From: an uncultured Eubacteriales bacterium
GTDB taxonomy: Bacteria; Bacillota; Clostridia; Oscillospirales; CAG-382
Length of the DNA stretch: 64,000 nt
Direction of reading: 5' to 3'
Assembly: GCA_934446675.1 (NCBI GenBank)
Contig: CAKSEL010000012.1
Location: 16,988-80,987, forward strand
Shown here piece by piece: positions 18,101 through 26,694 of the stretch. The stretch's first letter is position 1. Every line of letters begins with the position of its first letter. The notes beneath the pieces were generated by a model. The model was not told where the DNA came from. It saw only the letters and a list, made by a program, of their open reading frames with translations, and did no database searches. A program made the position numbers and the translations under genes.

Positions 18101-19977
18101 CCGGCTGGTTCTTCTATAAGGTTGACGATAAGAACTTTGACGGCGGCGTTCTTCACGGAAAATCCAACGCGGCAGACCCCTGCATCTTCTCACCGCAGGA
18201 TACCGATCTCGATATAGACACATCGCGCGTCGCAATGATACATATTCGCATGAGATCGCCCGACGGCGCCGACAGCGGACAGATATACTTTGTAAACGAC
18301 GACGACGTGTTCGACAGAACCGCGTTCAATCCGTGGGTGGATAAATATTCGGTGTTCTTCTCCGTACCAAAGAGCGAGAACGGAGAGTATTCGGATATAT
18401 ACGTCGATATGACAAATACAAGGTATCTGAAATACTGGACTGGTAAGATTCACAGACTGCGCTTTGATCCGCTTGACATGGCAGACAGGGAATTTGACGT
18501 TGAGTACATCGAATTTCTGGGTTACAGCAGCGCGCAGAAGAGCGTCGGAATAGACGTGGATTCTTACAGGCTTTCAATTCCGGCAAGCCATATGGAGCGT
18601 ACCGAAAACGAAATGTACGTTGTAGCCGATCCGTCGACAGGCATTTTCAGCGCCAATAATTTCTACCATGAGTATAACAGATTTACCGGCAGACTTTACA
18701 TAAAGACCGGAACCGATACCGAGTTTGTCTTTAACGACGGCAGCGACACCGTACTTGTAAACGGACAAGAACTTAAACTTGAACGCAAAATTACACTCTT
18801 TGACCATGTTCCCGTACTGCCGCTGAGGTTCATACTCGATAAATCCGGCATAAATTATGCTCTTGACGATTCGGGAATGCATATTAAAATACGTCCCGAA
18901 AAAGCTGAGGTTTATGATGAGAACGCAAATAAGGATTCCTATGAATTTGATACCGACGGCGATATTTCGGGCTGGACACCGTATAACGCGCAGGTGTTTG
19001 TATCTGACGGCGCGATGACTATCTATCCGTCGGAAACAGGCGGCAGCAACGGATATGATCCGTATATAATGAAAAACTCGCTTAAAATTCCGGCGGCGAA
19101 ATATCTGTCCGCACAGGTACGCATAAAGTGCGACTTCGGCGTAAATATCAAGGGCGAAACAAGAACCGCGTTTGTGCTGTATTTTGCAACAGATACAGAT
19201 TCGAGGCTTGATGAGGTCAAGACTTACCGCGTTGACGCGCTTGAATGTGAAACAAGCGGAAAAGATACGTATATTCTTGATTTCGACCTTGCATCAAATG
19301 AAAAATGGAGCGGCACGGTAAAGACGCTGCGTTTTGATCCTCCGGAAAATAACGGAACGTACAGTATAGACTATATACGTTTTGTGCAGAACCCGGACTG
19401 GAAAGAAGAGGACGAAAACAAGAACACAAATACAAAGCCGCAGACGCCGGCGGCCGATCTTTCAAAGGTAATCGGAACAGAACCCCATGAAAAGGTTGAT
19501 TCCGTACCCAATGACGACTCGTATGAATTTGATAAAAAGTCGCTTTCGGGCTTCGGCATACTCAACGCCGATTATGAGTTTGACGACAACAACCTTATAC
19601 TCAAGGCAAAGCCTGCGTCCTACGCAAAGAGCGGATATGACGTCGGAATACTCAAATCCGGACTTGAAATCGATTCGTCGGCTTATAAATATGTGACCGT
19701 GCGCGTAAAGTGCGAGTTTGCGGCAAATACCGACGCGTCGTATGCACCGACAGTCAGCAAAATTTACTTTACCACCGATTCCGACGATAAGCGAAACGAA
19801 ACAAAAACGCTTAAATGCGATATAAAGAACGCATATGACGACGGCGACGGATATTACGTATTTGTTTATGAAACAAGCGCGTGCGGGGAATGGAAAGGAA
19901 AGATCACGTCGGTGATGTACGATCCGACCGATAATAACGGAACGTATACTATCGACTATATCAGATTTGTAAAATAG
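15136..19977 (+). CDS. SLH-anchored multimodular GH99-like surface enzyme
   Basis: A 1613-aa secreted protein. A signal peptide (about 1-30, ending SSAATAFA) is followed by three SLH repeats (about 35-210; FSDVKNESWYAGEVK, VTRGEMAEL, LTRAEAAAVL) that bind cell-wall polymer. Two LamG-like beta-sandwiches follow (about 225-580). A GH99/WbsX-like catalytic barrel spans about 585-935, with WNEFGEGHWLAP near its end. Next come a beta-sandwich ending near 1135, a copper-amine-oxidase-N-like stalk domain (about 1200-1255; VNGQELKLE...VLPLRFILD) and two repeated modules, each ending GTYxIDYIRFV. AGGAGG precedes the ATG. It probably attacks a complex glycan at the cell surface and presents binding modules. 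Confidence 0.8.
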   Translation: MRKVQAAVFAFAMCAVLAVSSSAATAFAKTKEYPENKFSDVKNESWYAGEVKSAYEFGFMDGVSEKSFSPSGSVSVSQAVTLASRLNAAYNNAAIPETGSANWYDAYVNYAKQNGIVSENGFDSYDRAVTRGEMAELLAHALPEDWYGAVNDIKNVPDVVKEYDKYDAVMLLYRAGVLCGNDEHGFFRPDDGLTRAEAAAVLNRTANPGERKKVTVKPVREAFYLIDDMTMTQTVRNIEYLRSGWNYENRFDSGVNVSNKTTATLADSSDNGYVSINRAFEAQNSGTLTFETSVALAGAKNGARVYFENSDGKNVLELYTKDGEFHIKGKSDVNTGLAVKNTTYFFKLCIDLDTNEGTFSCDGAKICTFSLSDDYTDMSKLYYSTTKENILVMTPKFCRIYMNYPVNEDFASGKLPFDVETDTAAVAALNQPGDVYSLKFEENGYVKKSFENIDGKAVFECYVLKQDQNAKLRILLGTDDKTLLEVKLENGKVSSGSAQRAHKANIWQCIHVETDFANKKAQIFVNGKSVGTVSTEGTSFDNIRFEYEKNGAQSPLYIDDIKVYRAYDYPDYCPKPEKAESPDYTLIMSVCSIWREGTHYGWDFVSPFEENSPLLGYYDEGIPETADWEIKQMTEHGMDAIQYCWFAGVPSTFDWSENAYSVPMKRPQLYNALHDGYFYAKYSDMIDFCILWENGAFKYEWTGGKTMSLDSFKNWLWDYWVDYYFTDPRYLVIDNKPVLEIYSRDNFLTLFGGKDKDEQQKKAAEVIKFMHDDIKNYGFDGIIITFSEDGLDSDIVKTMKNIGADGFINYGYGKQSYDPEWLNDVYTRAIDNTRCDDADYNGFAFVPTVAVGYNIVSWEGTRTPLSTVDEHKQTLEYAKRALSRNYNKSEKWAREVIYFSTWNEFGEGHWLAPSGLNGFGYADAWRSAFTNAPAEHTDLLPTANQSARITHLYNDTRTPIRSWGQEPENPADRPSEVIFKITGEDMSKPGWFFYKVDDKNFDGGVLHGKSNAADPCIFSPQDTDLDIDTSRVAMIHIRMRSPDGADSGQIYFVNDDDVFDRTAFNPWVDKYSVFFSVPKSENGEYSDIYVDMTNTRYLKYWTGKIHRLRFDPLDMADREFDVEYIEFLGYSSAQKSVGIDVDSYRLSIPASHMERTENEMYVVADPSTGIFSANNFYHEYNRFTGRLYIKTGTDTEFVFNDGSDTVLVNGQELKLERKITLFDHVPVLPLRFILDKSGINYALDDSGMHIKIRPEKAEVYDENANKDSYEFDTDGDISGWTPYNAQVFVSDGAMTIYPSETGGSNGYDPYIMKNSLKIPAAKYLSAQVRIKCDFGVNIKGETRTAFVLYFATDTDSRLDEVKTYRVDALECETSGKDTYILDFDLASNEKWSGTVKTLRFDPPENNGTYSIDYIRFVQNPDWKEEDENKNTNTKPQTPAADLSKVIGTEPHEKVDSVPNDDSYEFDKKSLSGFGILNADYEFDDNNLILKAKPASYAKSGYDVGILKSGLEIDSSAYKYVTVRVKCEFAANTDASYAPTVSKIYFTTDSDDKRNETKTLKCDIKNAYDDGDGYYVFVYETSACGEWKGKITSVMYDPTDNNGTYTIDYIRFVK

Positions 19978-20025
19978 GAAAACAGCGGAAAATCAAGGAT
20001 TTTTTAGCGAAAGGAGGACGGATAT

Positions 20026-20151
20026 ATGAAGAAAGCATATGTTTCTCCGGAAATGACGGCGCTTTTGTTTTCGCCGAACGAGGATATTCTCAACGGCAGC
20101 TCCGTTGTCATTGACGCAGGCGATTTCTTTAACCCGGATATAGAAGTTTGA
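20026..20151 (+). CDS. 41-aa peptide, MKK..P...DI..S..IDA type
   Basis: A tiny gene with a strong AAAGGAGG site, 48 bp after the SLH-GH99 gene and 40 bp before the next secreted protein. The product starts MKKAYVSPEMTALLFSP, then NEDILNGSS and VVIDAGDFF. It has no signal peptide or membrane segment. It resembles the 37-aa peptide at 26345-26458 in layout: MKK, an aromatic residue, Pro-acidic, DI, Ser, then IDA. Such short frames near secreted-protein genes have no established function. A peptide signal or a RiPP-like precursor is possible, but no maturation enzyme is visible in the window. Confidence 0.6.
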   Translation: MKKAYVSPEMTALLFSPNEDILNGSSVVIDAGDFFNPDIEV

Positions 20152-20191
20152 GTTTGTATCCCGAAAAAACGAAAAAAGAAAGAGGTTAATT

Positions 20192-22441
20192 ATGAAAAAC
20201 ACATTGAAAATTCTCGGCGCGGCACTTGCGCTGTGCACGGTGTCAGCTTTTGCGGCATCTGCACTTCCGGCAGCCGAATACGCCGAAAACGCGGCTGAAG
20301 AAGCACAAGTACCGATAACCGAAACCGCACAGACCTTTGCCGACGACGATATAATCGCGTCATGGGAATTTGATGCGGCTGATACCGCAACACGCTTTGA
20401 ATCGACTGAACGCTCCGGATATGCCGCAGGTACCGTCGAATGGGAATTCAAAACAGAGGAGCTTGCAGGCGAAACGATAAATTATGTTTCCGTAACGCCC
20501 AAAGCTGCCGAAAGCGTAACCGACGGACTTTGCCCGAACGTGTATTTCAAGCCCTCCGCCGACGCAAACAGCTATTACGGCTTTACCGGCGCGGATCTGT
20601 CTGCAATAGACCGCATAGAAATGCGCGTAAGACTTGCGCGTGCCGATCAGTTTGCAAATGATCTTCCCGATTATACCACAGTTCAGATTCAGGGCAGCTA
20701 CCGTCTGCTTGCAAATAAGACAATAACCAAAGATCAGGCTGACGAATGGGTAACGCTTTCCGTAACGCCCGACGAATTTCTCAATACTCCTGCGAATAAC
20801 GTGCTTAACTCTCTGCGTTTCTATGTCGCACCCGGACTTTACGAAGGCTGGACGCTTGACGCAGACTACATAAGAGTATATAAAAAGACATCTGCCGAAA
20901 CCTATACCGTTTCCGCGTATGTTGACGGACAGGATCTTTCCGCCGGAACAAACAATGTCGGCTTTGACAGCGGTATTTTCACGTTTACCTTTGATAAAGC
21001 GCCCGGAGTTGCACCCGAAAGGTTTACCGCGGATGTTCTCGGCGATACCGCAAATAATTTCAGCGCGTCCGGAACCGTTATGAGCAGCGACGGTCTTACA
21101 TATACCGTTTATGCAAGACGCGACCTTCGCGGAAAGACCGTGACTTTTGCAGATAAGACGACATCGGAATACGAGTATAAGCTCGGAATGACAGCGGTAT
21201 TTGCGTCTGCCGAAAAAGAGGGACGTAACGTATTTGTAAACGGAAACTTTGAGAACCCTTATCTTAATAAGTGGCAGGTATGGGGAACAAGCAGTTATAC
21301 ATCCGCAATAACCGACGGCAGCCTGAAAGTAACCTTCGGCGCGTCAAACGGAAACTTCAGCCTGTTTGCGTATAATCCCGGAGGTACCGCGGCGTTTGAA
21401 AAGGGCGCAAAGTATCTTTTAAGCATAAACGTTACTTTCCCGTCGGCAAATCAGCCTTCGGCGCTCGGTGCAAATACCGTAGACCTCTATCCGTATATCC
21501 TTACGACAAACGATGTTCAGTTCAGAGCAAACAGCGGCAACTATTTTGATAAATGGTCGGATCCCGCAAAATATCCTACGCTCAATGACAATCTCACCGC
21601 AACTTCGATAATACTCAATTACACCGGCAGAAACGATACCGTTCAGAGCGTCAGCCGCATTTTTGACACGTCGGACGACGCCGTAACCGAGGCGCTTTGC
21701 AAAACTCCTTACATATTCCTCGCACCTTACAGCTCCTCCGCAAAGATTTCCGAGCTTGAAGGACTGAATTATGTAATCAACGGCGTTTCCGCAAAGAAGC
21801 TCTTTACCGTTTCGTTTGATCCGGACGGCGGCGACGGCACGGAACCGCAGAACGCACTCTACGCATTTGACGAAAACTTCTGTTTCCCCGAAAATACGTT
21901 TGCCAAGGAAAACGCAGAGTTTGCCGGCTGGGAATATAACGGAAAAGTATATCAGCCCGGCGAGACGGTCGTGCCTTATGTGACCGGAGACGGCGCGCTT
22001 GCTCTTAAAGCTGTCTGGAACGAGAATATGGCTCCCGTAATGCAGGATAACAAGGACGTAAAGACCGATTATACCGGCATACGTTTCTATGCAAACGTTT
22101 ACGACGGCAGAAACGACGAAAACACCGAGTACGGCTTTTTGGTAACTACCGAAATAATCAAGGATAAGCTTACCGCAGCCGGAAAGAACACCGAACTCAG
22201 CTTTGAAAACGCAGATATCGCAAACCTTTATAAAAAAGGCGTCGCGCATGATAAAAACACCAACATCGTGTTCAGACGCGGCGAAGAATATGACATTATA
22301 GCCGCAATGGTAACGGGTATTCCGACAGATATGAAAGATAAGAAAGTCTATATACGTTCTTATATTACATATGACGGCGGCGAAACCTATATCTACGGCG
22401 AAGAAAAGAGCGCGAGCGTAAACGACGTTCTCGGAGAATAA
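20192..22441 (+). CDS. Secreted protein with CBM-like, InlB-type and shared C-terminal domains
   Basis: A 749-aa protein. Signal peptide (about 1-27: LGAALALCTVSAFAASALPA). A carbohydrate-binding-like beta-sandwich (about 50-235, ending TLDADYIRVYKK) is followed by a second one (about 345-530; FVNGNFENPYLNKWQVWG). An InlB/Listeria-Bacteroides-type repeat spans about 535-610 (FDPDGGDGTEPQNALYAFDE). The last 125 residues (TDYTGIRFYANVYDGRND ... YGEEKSASV) are a domain shared with the proteins at 24761 and 26765. No catalytic domain is recognised, so it is probably a binding or accessory protein. It follows the 41-aa peptide gene and may be cotranscribed. Confidence 0.7.
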   Translation: MKNTLKILGAALALCTVSAFAASALPAAEYAENAAEEAQVPITETAQTFADDDIIASWEFDAADTATRFESTERSGYAAGTVEWEFKTEELAGETINYVSVTPKAAESVTDGLCPNVYFKPSADANSYYGFTGADLSAIDRIEMRVRLARADQFANDLPDYTTVQIQGSYRLLANKTITKDQADEWVTLSVTPDEFLNTPANNVLNSLRFYVAPGLYEGWTLDADYIRVYKKTSAETYTVSAYVDGQDLSAGTNNVGFDSGIFTFTFDKAPGVAPERFTADVLGDTANNFSASGTVMSSDGLTYTVYARRDLRGKTVTFADKTTSEYEYKLGMTAVFASAEKEGRNVFVNGNFENPYLNKWQVWGTSSYTSAITDGSLKVTFGASNGNFSLFAYNPGGTAAFEKGAKYLLSINVTFPSANQPSALGANTVDLYPYILTTNDVQFRANSGNYFDKWSDPAKYPTLNDNLTATSIILNYTGRNDTVQSVSRIFDTSDDAVTEALCKTPYIFLAPYSSSAKISELEGLNYVINGVSAKKLFTVSFDPDGGDGTEPQNALYAFDENFCFPENTFAKENAEFAGWEYNGKVYQPGETVVPYVTGDGALALKAVWNENMAPVMQDNKDVKTDYTGIRFYANVYDGRNDENTEYGFLVTTEIIKDKLTAAGKNTELSFENADIANLYKKGVAHDKNTNIVFRRGEEYDIIAAMVTGIPTDMKDKKVYIRSYITYDGGETYIYGEEKSASVNDVLGE

Positions 22442-22500
22442 GCCGTAATAACCGTTTTGGAATATATGTGAAAGCATATATAAATACTCTCTCCTTTTGG

Positions 22501-22535
22501 GCTGCCGGACTGACTTTATCTATGCCTCCGGCAGC
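22501..22535 (+). terminator. Terminator after the secreted protein
   Basis: GCTGCCGG (22501-22508) and CCGGCAGC (22528-22535) form a perfect 8-bp stem followed by TCATTTTT. Confidence 0.85.
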
Positions 22536-22589
22536 TCATTTTTCATAAAACAGCCGTAAAGAACGCGGCTCGCATACGGAGGAAAGACA

Positions 22590-24383
22590 ATGAAGCTGAA
22601 TTTTGATAACTATTTTGAAAAAGTAAGAGGCTGCTTTACCGGAAAGACCGTCGGCGGAACACTCGGCATGAAATATGAGGGAAATACCGATGTTCACGAA
22701 ATAACCTACTATGATCCCGTTCCGACGGGAATGCTGCCCAACGACGACCTTGATCTTCAGGTCATAAATCTCGAATGTATACTGCGCACGGGTTTCCCGG
22801 TATGCAGAAAAAATCTCGGCGAGCTGTGGCAGACGCATATGACCGACAGCTTGCCCGATGAATATGGAGTCAGCGTGCATAATCAGAAAATGCGCCTTTA
22901 CGCACCTCTTTCGGGACAGTATAACAATAAATTTACCGACGGAATGGGCGCTGCCATAAGAAGCGAACTGTGGGCGTGCCTTGCACCGGCAAATCCTGCG
23001 CTTGCGGCGGCTCTTTCGCGTGAGGACGCCTGCAATGACCACGACGGCGACGGACTGTACGCCGAAATGTTCTTGGCTGCGCTTGAAAGCCTTGCTTTTG
23101 TAAAGAGCGATCTTCGCGAAATGACAGACGAGGCTCTGTGCTTTGTGCCGGACGGCAGCAGACTCAAAAACGGTCTTTGCGACGTGCTTTCCATGTGGGA
23201 TAAGCACTGCGACGTCATGAAAGTAAGAGAAGAGTTTCTTGCGAAATATAAGGTGCAGAATTTTACCGACGTTACAATAAACCTTGCGTTTATACTGCTC
23301 AGCCTTGTTTCGGGCAAAGGTAGCTTTGATAAAACGATATGCACGGCCGTGGGACTCGGATACGACACCGACTGCACGGGAGCTACCGTGGGTTCTATCT
23401 TCGGAATAATGAACCCGTCGCTCATATCTTCAAAGTGGACCGATCCGATAGGCGATGAGCTTATACTCGGACATTGCGTAATAAATATGCACCAGACCGG
23501 AACAATAGGGGATTTCTGCCGTAAAGTCGCTTTTCTTGCCGCAAAAACGCAAAAGTATTATAAGACCGGTATAGGACTTGAGCTTCCCGAAGATTTCGGC
23601 GCCGTGCCGAATCTCGCGCACGACTGGACGGAAAAATTTGACGCCGTTGCCGATTGGCAAACCGGTTCTCATGAATCGCTTGTCTGCATAAAACCTCTGC
23701 TTGTAAGCCTGTGCTATCCCGAAAACGTCGCGGCATATCCCGATAAACAGAATAAATACCGTCTTAAAATCACAAATATAACGGACGGCAAAAAAGATTG
23801 CGGTATAACTCTGAGCGCGCCCGACGGCTGGAACGCCGTGCCGGAATGTGACTTTTTCAGCATTGAAAGAGGAGAGAGCGCCTATATTGATTTTACCGTG
23901 AATTATAAGCCGACGCCGCACAGGGCAAATCTCAATGCGCTTACCGTTACTCTCTGTATCGGCGGACTGTCATTTGATATTGAAACGGGACTTGTCGGAA
24001 CGTCTCCATGGATCGTAACCGACAGAAAATCAGGAAAACAGTGCATTTTTGAGGCAACGGAGGCTTTCTTTACCGTCCCGGACGGAGAATATACGTATTC
24101 CTGCGGAGTGTACGGCGTCAAAAAACAGGTAAGACTTATTGCGGCAGGCACGCGTCCGTTCAAGCTGTTTCTTGACGGAAAAGAAATAATCGACTGCCGC
24201 GCCGATTACTACGTTCCTGCGTTCCACCGCTGCGGAAATTACGTCAAAGCCGTTGAACTGCAAAATTACAGGAGCAATATAGAAGTCGTTTTCCCGGACG
24301 GCAAAGCCGGAGAATTCTTTATGTCCTTCGGCACGCTCTATGCCTGCGGAGAATGGGTAAGCACCGTTGAAAAAGTCATATAA
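22590..24383 (+). CDS. ADP-ribosylglycohydrolase-fold protein with NEW3-like C-terminus
   Basis: A 597-aa cytoplasmic protein. Residues about 8-345 match the ADP-ribosylglycohydrolase (DraG/ARH) all-alpha fold: GCFTGKTVGGTLG (14-26), PNDDLDLQV with metal-binding Asp residues at 52, 53 and 55, and GYDTDCTGATVGSI at about 257. These residues normally bind two Mg ions and the ribose. The last 240 residues are beta-rich, with a segment resembling NEW3/Ig-like domains (about 390-470; LSAPDGWNAV, SIERGESAYIDF). No signal peptide is seen. In a polysaccharide locus it may hydrolyse an unusual N- or O-glycosidic bond rather than ADP-ribose; this is inference. GGAGG precedes the ATG. Confidence 0.8.
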   Translation: MKLNFDNYFEKVRGCFTGKTVGGTLGMKYEGNTDVHEITYYDPVPTGMLPNDDLDLQVINLECILRTGFPVCRKNLGELWQTHMTDSLPDEYGVSVHNQKMRLYAPLSGQYNNKFTDGMGAAIRSELWACLAPANPALAAALSREDACNDHDGDGLYAEMFLAALESLAFVKSDLREMTDEALCFVPDGSRLKNGLCDVLSMWDKHCDVMKVREEFLAKYKVQNFTDVTINLAFILLSLVSGKGSFDKTICTAVGLGYDTDCTGATVGSIFGIMNPSLISSKWTDPIGDELILGHCVINMHQTGTIGDFCRKVAFLAAKTQKYYKTGIGLELPEDFGAVPNLAHDWTEKFDAVADWQTGSHESLVCIKPLLVSLCYPENVAAYPDKQNKYRLKITNITDGKKDCGITLSAPDGWNAVPECDFFSIERGESAYIDFTVNYKPTPHRANLNALTVTLCIGGLSFDIETGLVGTSPWIVTDRKSGKQCIFEATEAFFTVPDGEYTYSCGVYGVKKQVRLIAAGTRPFKLFLDGKEIIDCRADYYVPAFHRCGNYVKAVELQNYRSNIEVVFPDGKAGEFFMSFGTLYACGEWVSTVEKVI

Positions 24384-24404
24384 TTTCTGAATATATCATA
24401 TTTT

Positions 24405-24448
24405 ATCCGCCATACCGCCTTTAAACCGGTGCGGCGGATTATTTTTTA
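24405..24448 (+). terminator. Terminator after the ADP-ribosylglycohydrolase-fold gene
   Basis: ATCCGCC (24405-24411) and GGCGGAT (24433-24439) form the stem, with inner ACCG/CGGT pairs, and are followed by TATTTTTT. Confidence 0.8.
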
Positions 24449-24578
24449 TCATTTTACGGCAATTTTGGATACTTTTTTGAATGACGGCGCAAGATAGATG
24501 AAATTGCCTAAATTACGTTAATAATTTGTGCATATTGACAAATTTACGACGACAGACAGGAAAAATCAGGATTTTTTA

Positions 24579-24607
24579 TTGACAATGCCGCAAAAATGCG
24601 GTAAACT
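24579..24607 (+). promoter_or_regulatory. Promoter with palindromic spacer
   Basis: TTGACA (24579-24584), 17 bp, TAAACT (24602-24607). The spacer holds the inverted repeat CCGCAAAAATGCGG (24588-24601), placed where a repressor would block RNA polymerase. The rest of the 24384-24760 gap holds the preceding terminator and a possible leader ORF. Confidence 0.6.
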
Positions 24608-24645
24608 GAAAACGACCTCGGAAATCACATTAAAGGAGAGTAATT

Positions 24646-24711
24646 GTGAATTTGAAATATCATAATTTTTCCGCAGAGCTTGCGAGGGAGCAAACGGATT
24701 ACATAAACTAA
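24646..24711 (+). CDS. Possible 21-aa leader ORF
   Basis: GTG start preceded by AAAGGAG at good spacing; TAA at 24709-24711. It lies between the promoter and the next secreted-protein gene, with a GAAA-capped hairpin (ACGGC/GCCGT, 24720-24733) after it. The composition is ordinary for a small protein and no family is recognised. It may be a leader peptide or chance. Confidence 0.35.
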   Translation: MNLKYHNFSAELAREQTDYIN

Positions 24712-24760
24712 AGTAATTAACGGCGAAAGCCGTAAAAAAAGCAGAAAGAGGTTTTGTCAA

Positions 24761-26320
24761 ATGAAAAAGAATCTTACGGCGGTATTTGCCGCCATTCTTG
24801 CCTGCCTTACACTGTATGCACAGGCAGCTCCGGCAGAGATTGAAACCGAAAATGCCGGCGAAACACAAATTGATGCGCTCTATACCGAAGAAAGCGCGGA
24901 CGCCGTTCTTGCAGGCGAATATCCGAATCTTTTCGATTCGTCAAAAATCGCCGATTCGTGGAACGCGAGTGCAACTCTCGACGACGATGGAGTTATAACC
25001 GTTTCTCCGACGATTGCCGCTACTTACACAACTTTCAAATATCCGCTTACGTTTAAAGCCGGCACGAGATATGAGCTGAGCTATGAAGTGGCTCTTGTTG
25101 ACTGCAGCGACGACGGCGTTCATGTTGAGCCTGCGTTTAACTATGTCAAACCCGACACGGGTGTGAGAGCCGATAACGCGCTTTGCTGGAAGAATACATC
25201 AACTTCTTATCCCGATAAAAACGGAGACTGGCTCAAAGTAACCGTAACCGGAGATGTTCCCGCAGATTATAAGGCAGATGCTGACGGAAAGGTTGACGCA
25301 CTCACATTTATCGCATATGAGGACAAGAGCTATACGTTCAAACTCAGAAATCTCACTCTCAGAATAGCCGATACCGACTCCAACTTAAACGACTGGTATT
25401 CCTATTATAATATTAAAGTTACTGACGACAGCCTGAATCCCGGCAACAAGTGCGTTGAGCTTGTCGGTAAAACAGCCGAATATCCGATACTCAGATATAA
25501 GGAAGATTTTGTTCCCGGCGCCGTTTACAGATATTTCTTTAAGTTTGCCTTTACGACTCTCGGAAAAGACGGAGAGACCGATACCGTTGTACCCGACGGC
25601 AGTAACTTTACTCTCTATAAGTATTATACATATTATGATTCCGCAGAATCAAAAAACAAGAGCTTTTCTGATGTAATTAAAGGCTCCGGCGCACTCACAC
25701 AAGGCGAGAACGGCTGGGAATGGACTGAAATTTCGGGAACATTCATTTTCGATCCCAAACCCGGATATGACTACAATCATGTGGACTATATGCCTTGGGG
25801 CGTGCAGATAGCAACAAACGGCTACAAGAATTTCAAGGTTGACGATTTTGTACTCGAACAGATTTCCGCGCCCGAAACGCTTACAAAAGAAACCGGAGCG
25901 TATGCGCCTATAAGCTACCGCGATACCACAGACGACGCAGGAGTACGTTTCCTTGCGGCAGCCGATAACAATAAGCACCGCGCAGCCGACGTTGAAGAAT
26001 ACGGCTGGATAGTTGCAAGAAAGACTCACCTTGACGCACTCGGAATTTCCGCATACGGACTTACACTTACAATTGATTCTTCAAAGTATGCAACCGGCGT
26101 TTCCTATGTTAAGGGCGGAGAAGATAAGCACCTTGCCGTTAATTTTGACGACGATACAACACTCTTTACCGGCGTTGTAACCGGAATACCGGACAAGTAT
26201 AACGACGATGTTGTTGTCGCAAGAACCTATATCAAGTATTCCGACGGCACGATTTCCTACGGCACACCCGTCGCGGCAAGCGTAGCGTCCGCAAAAGCCG
26301 GAAACTTTGAAACTATCTGA
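24761..26320 (+). CDS. Secreted protein with shared C-terminal domain
   Basis: A 519-aa protein. Signal peptide (about 1-24, AVFAAILACLTLYAQAAPA). Two beta-sandwich, CBM-like regions span about 55-210 (WNASATLDDDGVITVSPT) and 215-375 (WYSYYNIKVTDDSLNPG ... FKVDDFVLEQI). The final 130 residues carry the domain shared with the proteins at 20192 and 26765: AGVRFLAAADN, EEYGWIVARK, GVVTGIPDKYN, YIKYSDGTISYG. No catalytic residues are recognised. It probably binds carbohydrate or partner surface proteins. The 37-aa peptide gene follows 24 bp later. Confidence 0.7.
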   Translation: MKKNLTAVFAAILACLTLYAQAAPAEIETENAGETQIDALYTEESADAVLAGEYPNLFDSSKIADSWNASATLDDDGVITVSPTIAATYTTFKYPLTFKAGTRYELSYEVALVDCSDDGVHVEPAFNYVKPDTGVRADNALCWKNTSTSYPDKNGDWLKVTVTGDVPADYKADADGKVDALTFIAYEDKSYTFKLRNLTLRIADTDSNLNDWYSYYNIKVTDDSLNPGNKCVELVGKTAEYPILRYKEDFVPGAVYRYFFKFAFTTLGKDGETDTVVPDGSNFTLYKYYTYYDSAESKNKSFSDVIKGSGALTQGENGWEWTEISGTFIFDPKPGYDYNHVDYMPWGVQIATNGYKNFKVDDFVLEQISAPETLTKETGAYAPISYRDTTDDAGVRFLAAADNNKHRAADVEEYGWIVARKTHLDALGISAYGLTLTIDSSKYATGVSYVKGGEDKHLAVNFDDDTTLFTGVVTGIPDKYNDDVVVARTYIKYSDGTISYGTPVAASVASAKAGNFETI

Positions 26321-26344
26321 GCGTAAAACGAGGTGTAAACAGTT

Positions 26345-26458
26345 ATGAAAAAATATTATGAAGAACCCGATATATCGGTTGTGAAACTCGGCAGCGACAT
26401 TATAATGGCAAGCGGCGAAGATACGATTATTGACGCTGCCAAGCTCTGGAACGACTGA
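26345..26458 (+). CDS. 37-aa peptide, MKK..P...DI..S..IDA type
   Basis: A tiny gene directly after the 519-aa secreted protein, with GAGG upstream. The product starts MKKYYEEPDISVVKLGS, then DIIMASG and TIIDAAKLWND. It has no signal peptide or Cys residues. Its layout parallels the 41-aa product at 20026-20151, and both follow a secreted-protein gene. Function is unknown. It is followed by a terminator, so it ends its transcription unit. Confidence 0.6.
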   Translation: MKKYYEEPDISVVKLGSDIIMASGEDTIIDAAKLWND

Positions 26459-26525
26459 CAGGCAGGAATTTTCTTCCCAAAACGGCAAATCAGCCGCATA
26501 AAAGGAAAAAATAATTATAGCATTG

Positions 26526-26562
26526 TAAACAAACCGTCTCATTCACGTGGGGCGGTTTTGCT
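26526..26562 (+). terminator. Terminator after the 37-aa peptide gene
   Basis: AAACCGTCTC and GGGGCGGTTTT pair across a short loop, ending in TTTT. The stem contains G-T wobble pairs. Confidence 0.65.
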
Positions 26563-26694
26563 ATATTGCAATATATTTGCATAACGCAAAGCAAAATTGC
26601 GCTTGAAATGTTGCAGAAGTCACAAAAAAGGCTTGCGGCAATTGTGCAAACAAACGATTTTGAGAATGTACGGCGTTTTTAACAAAAAACTCCT

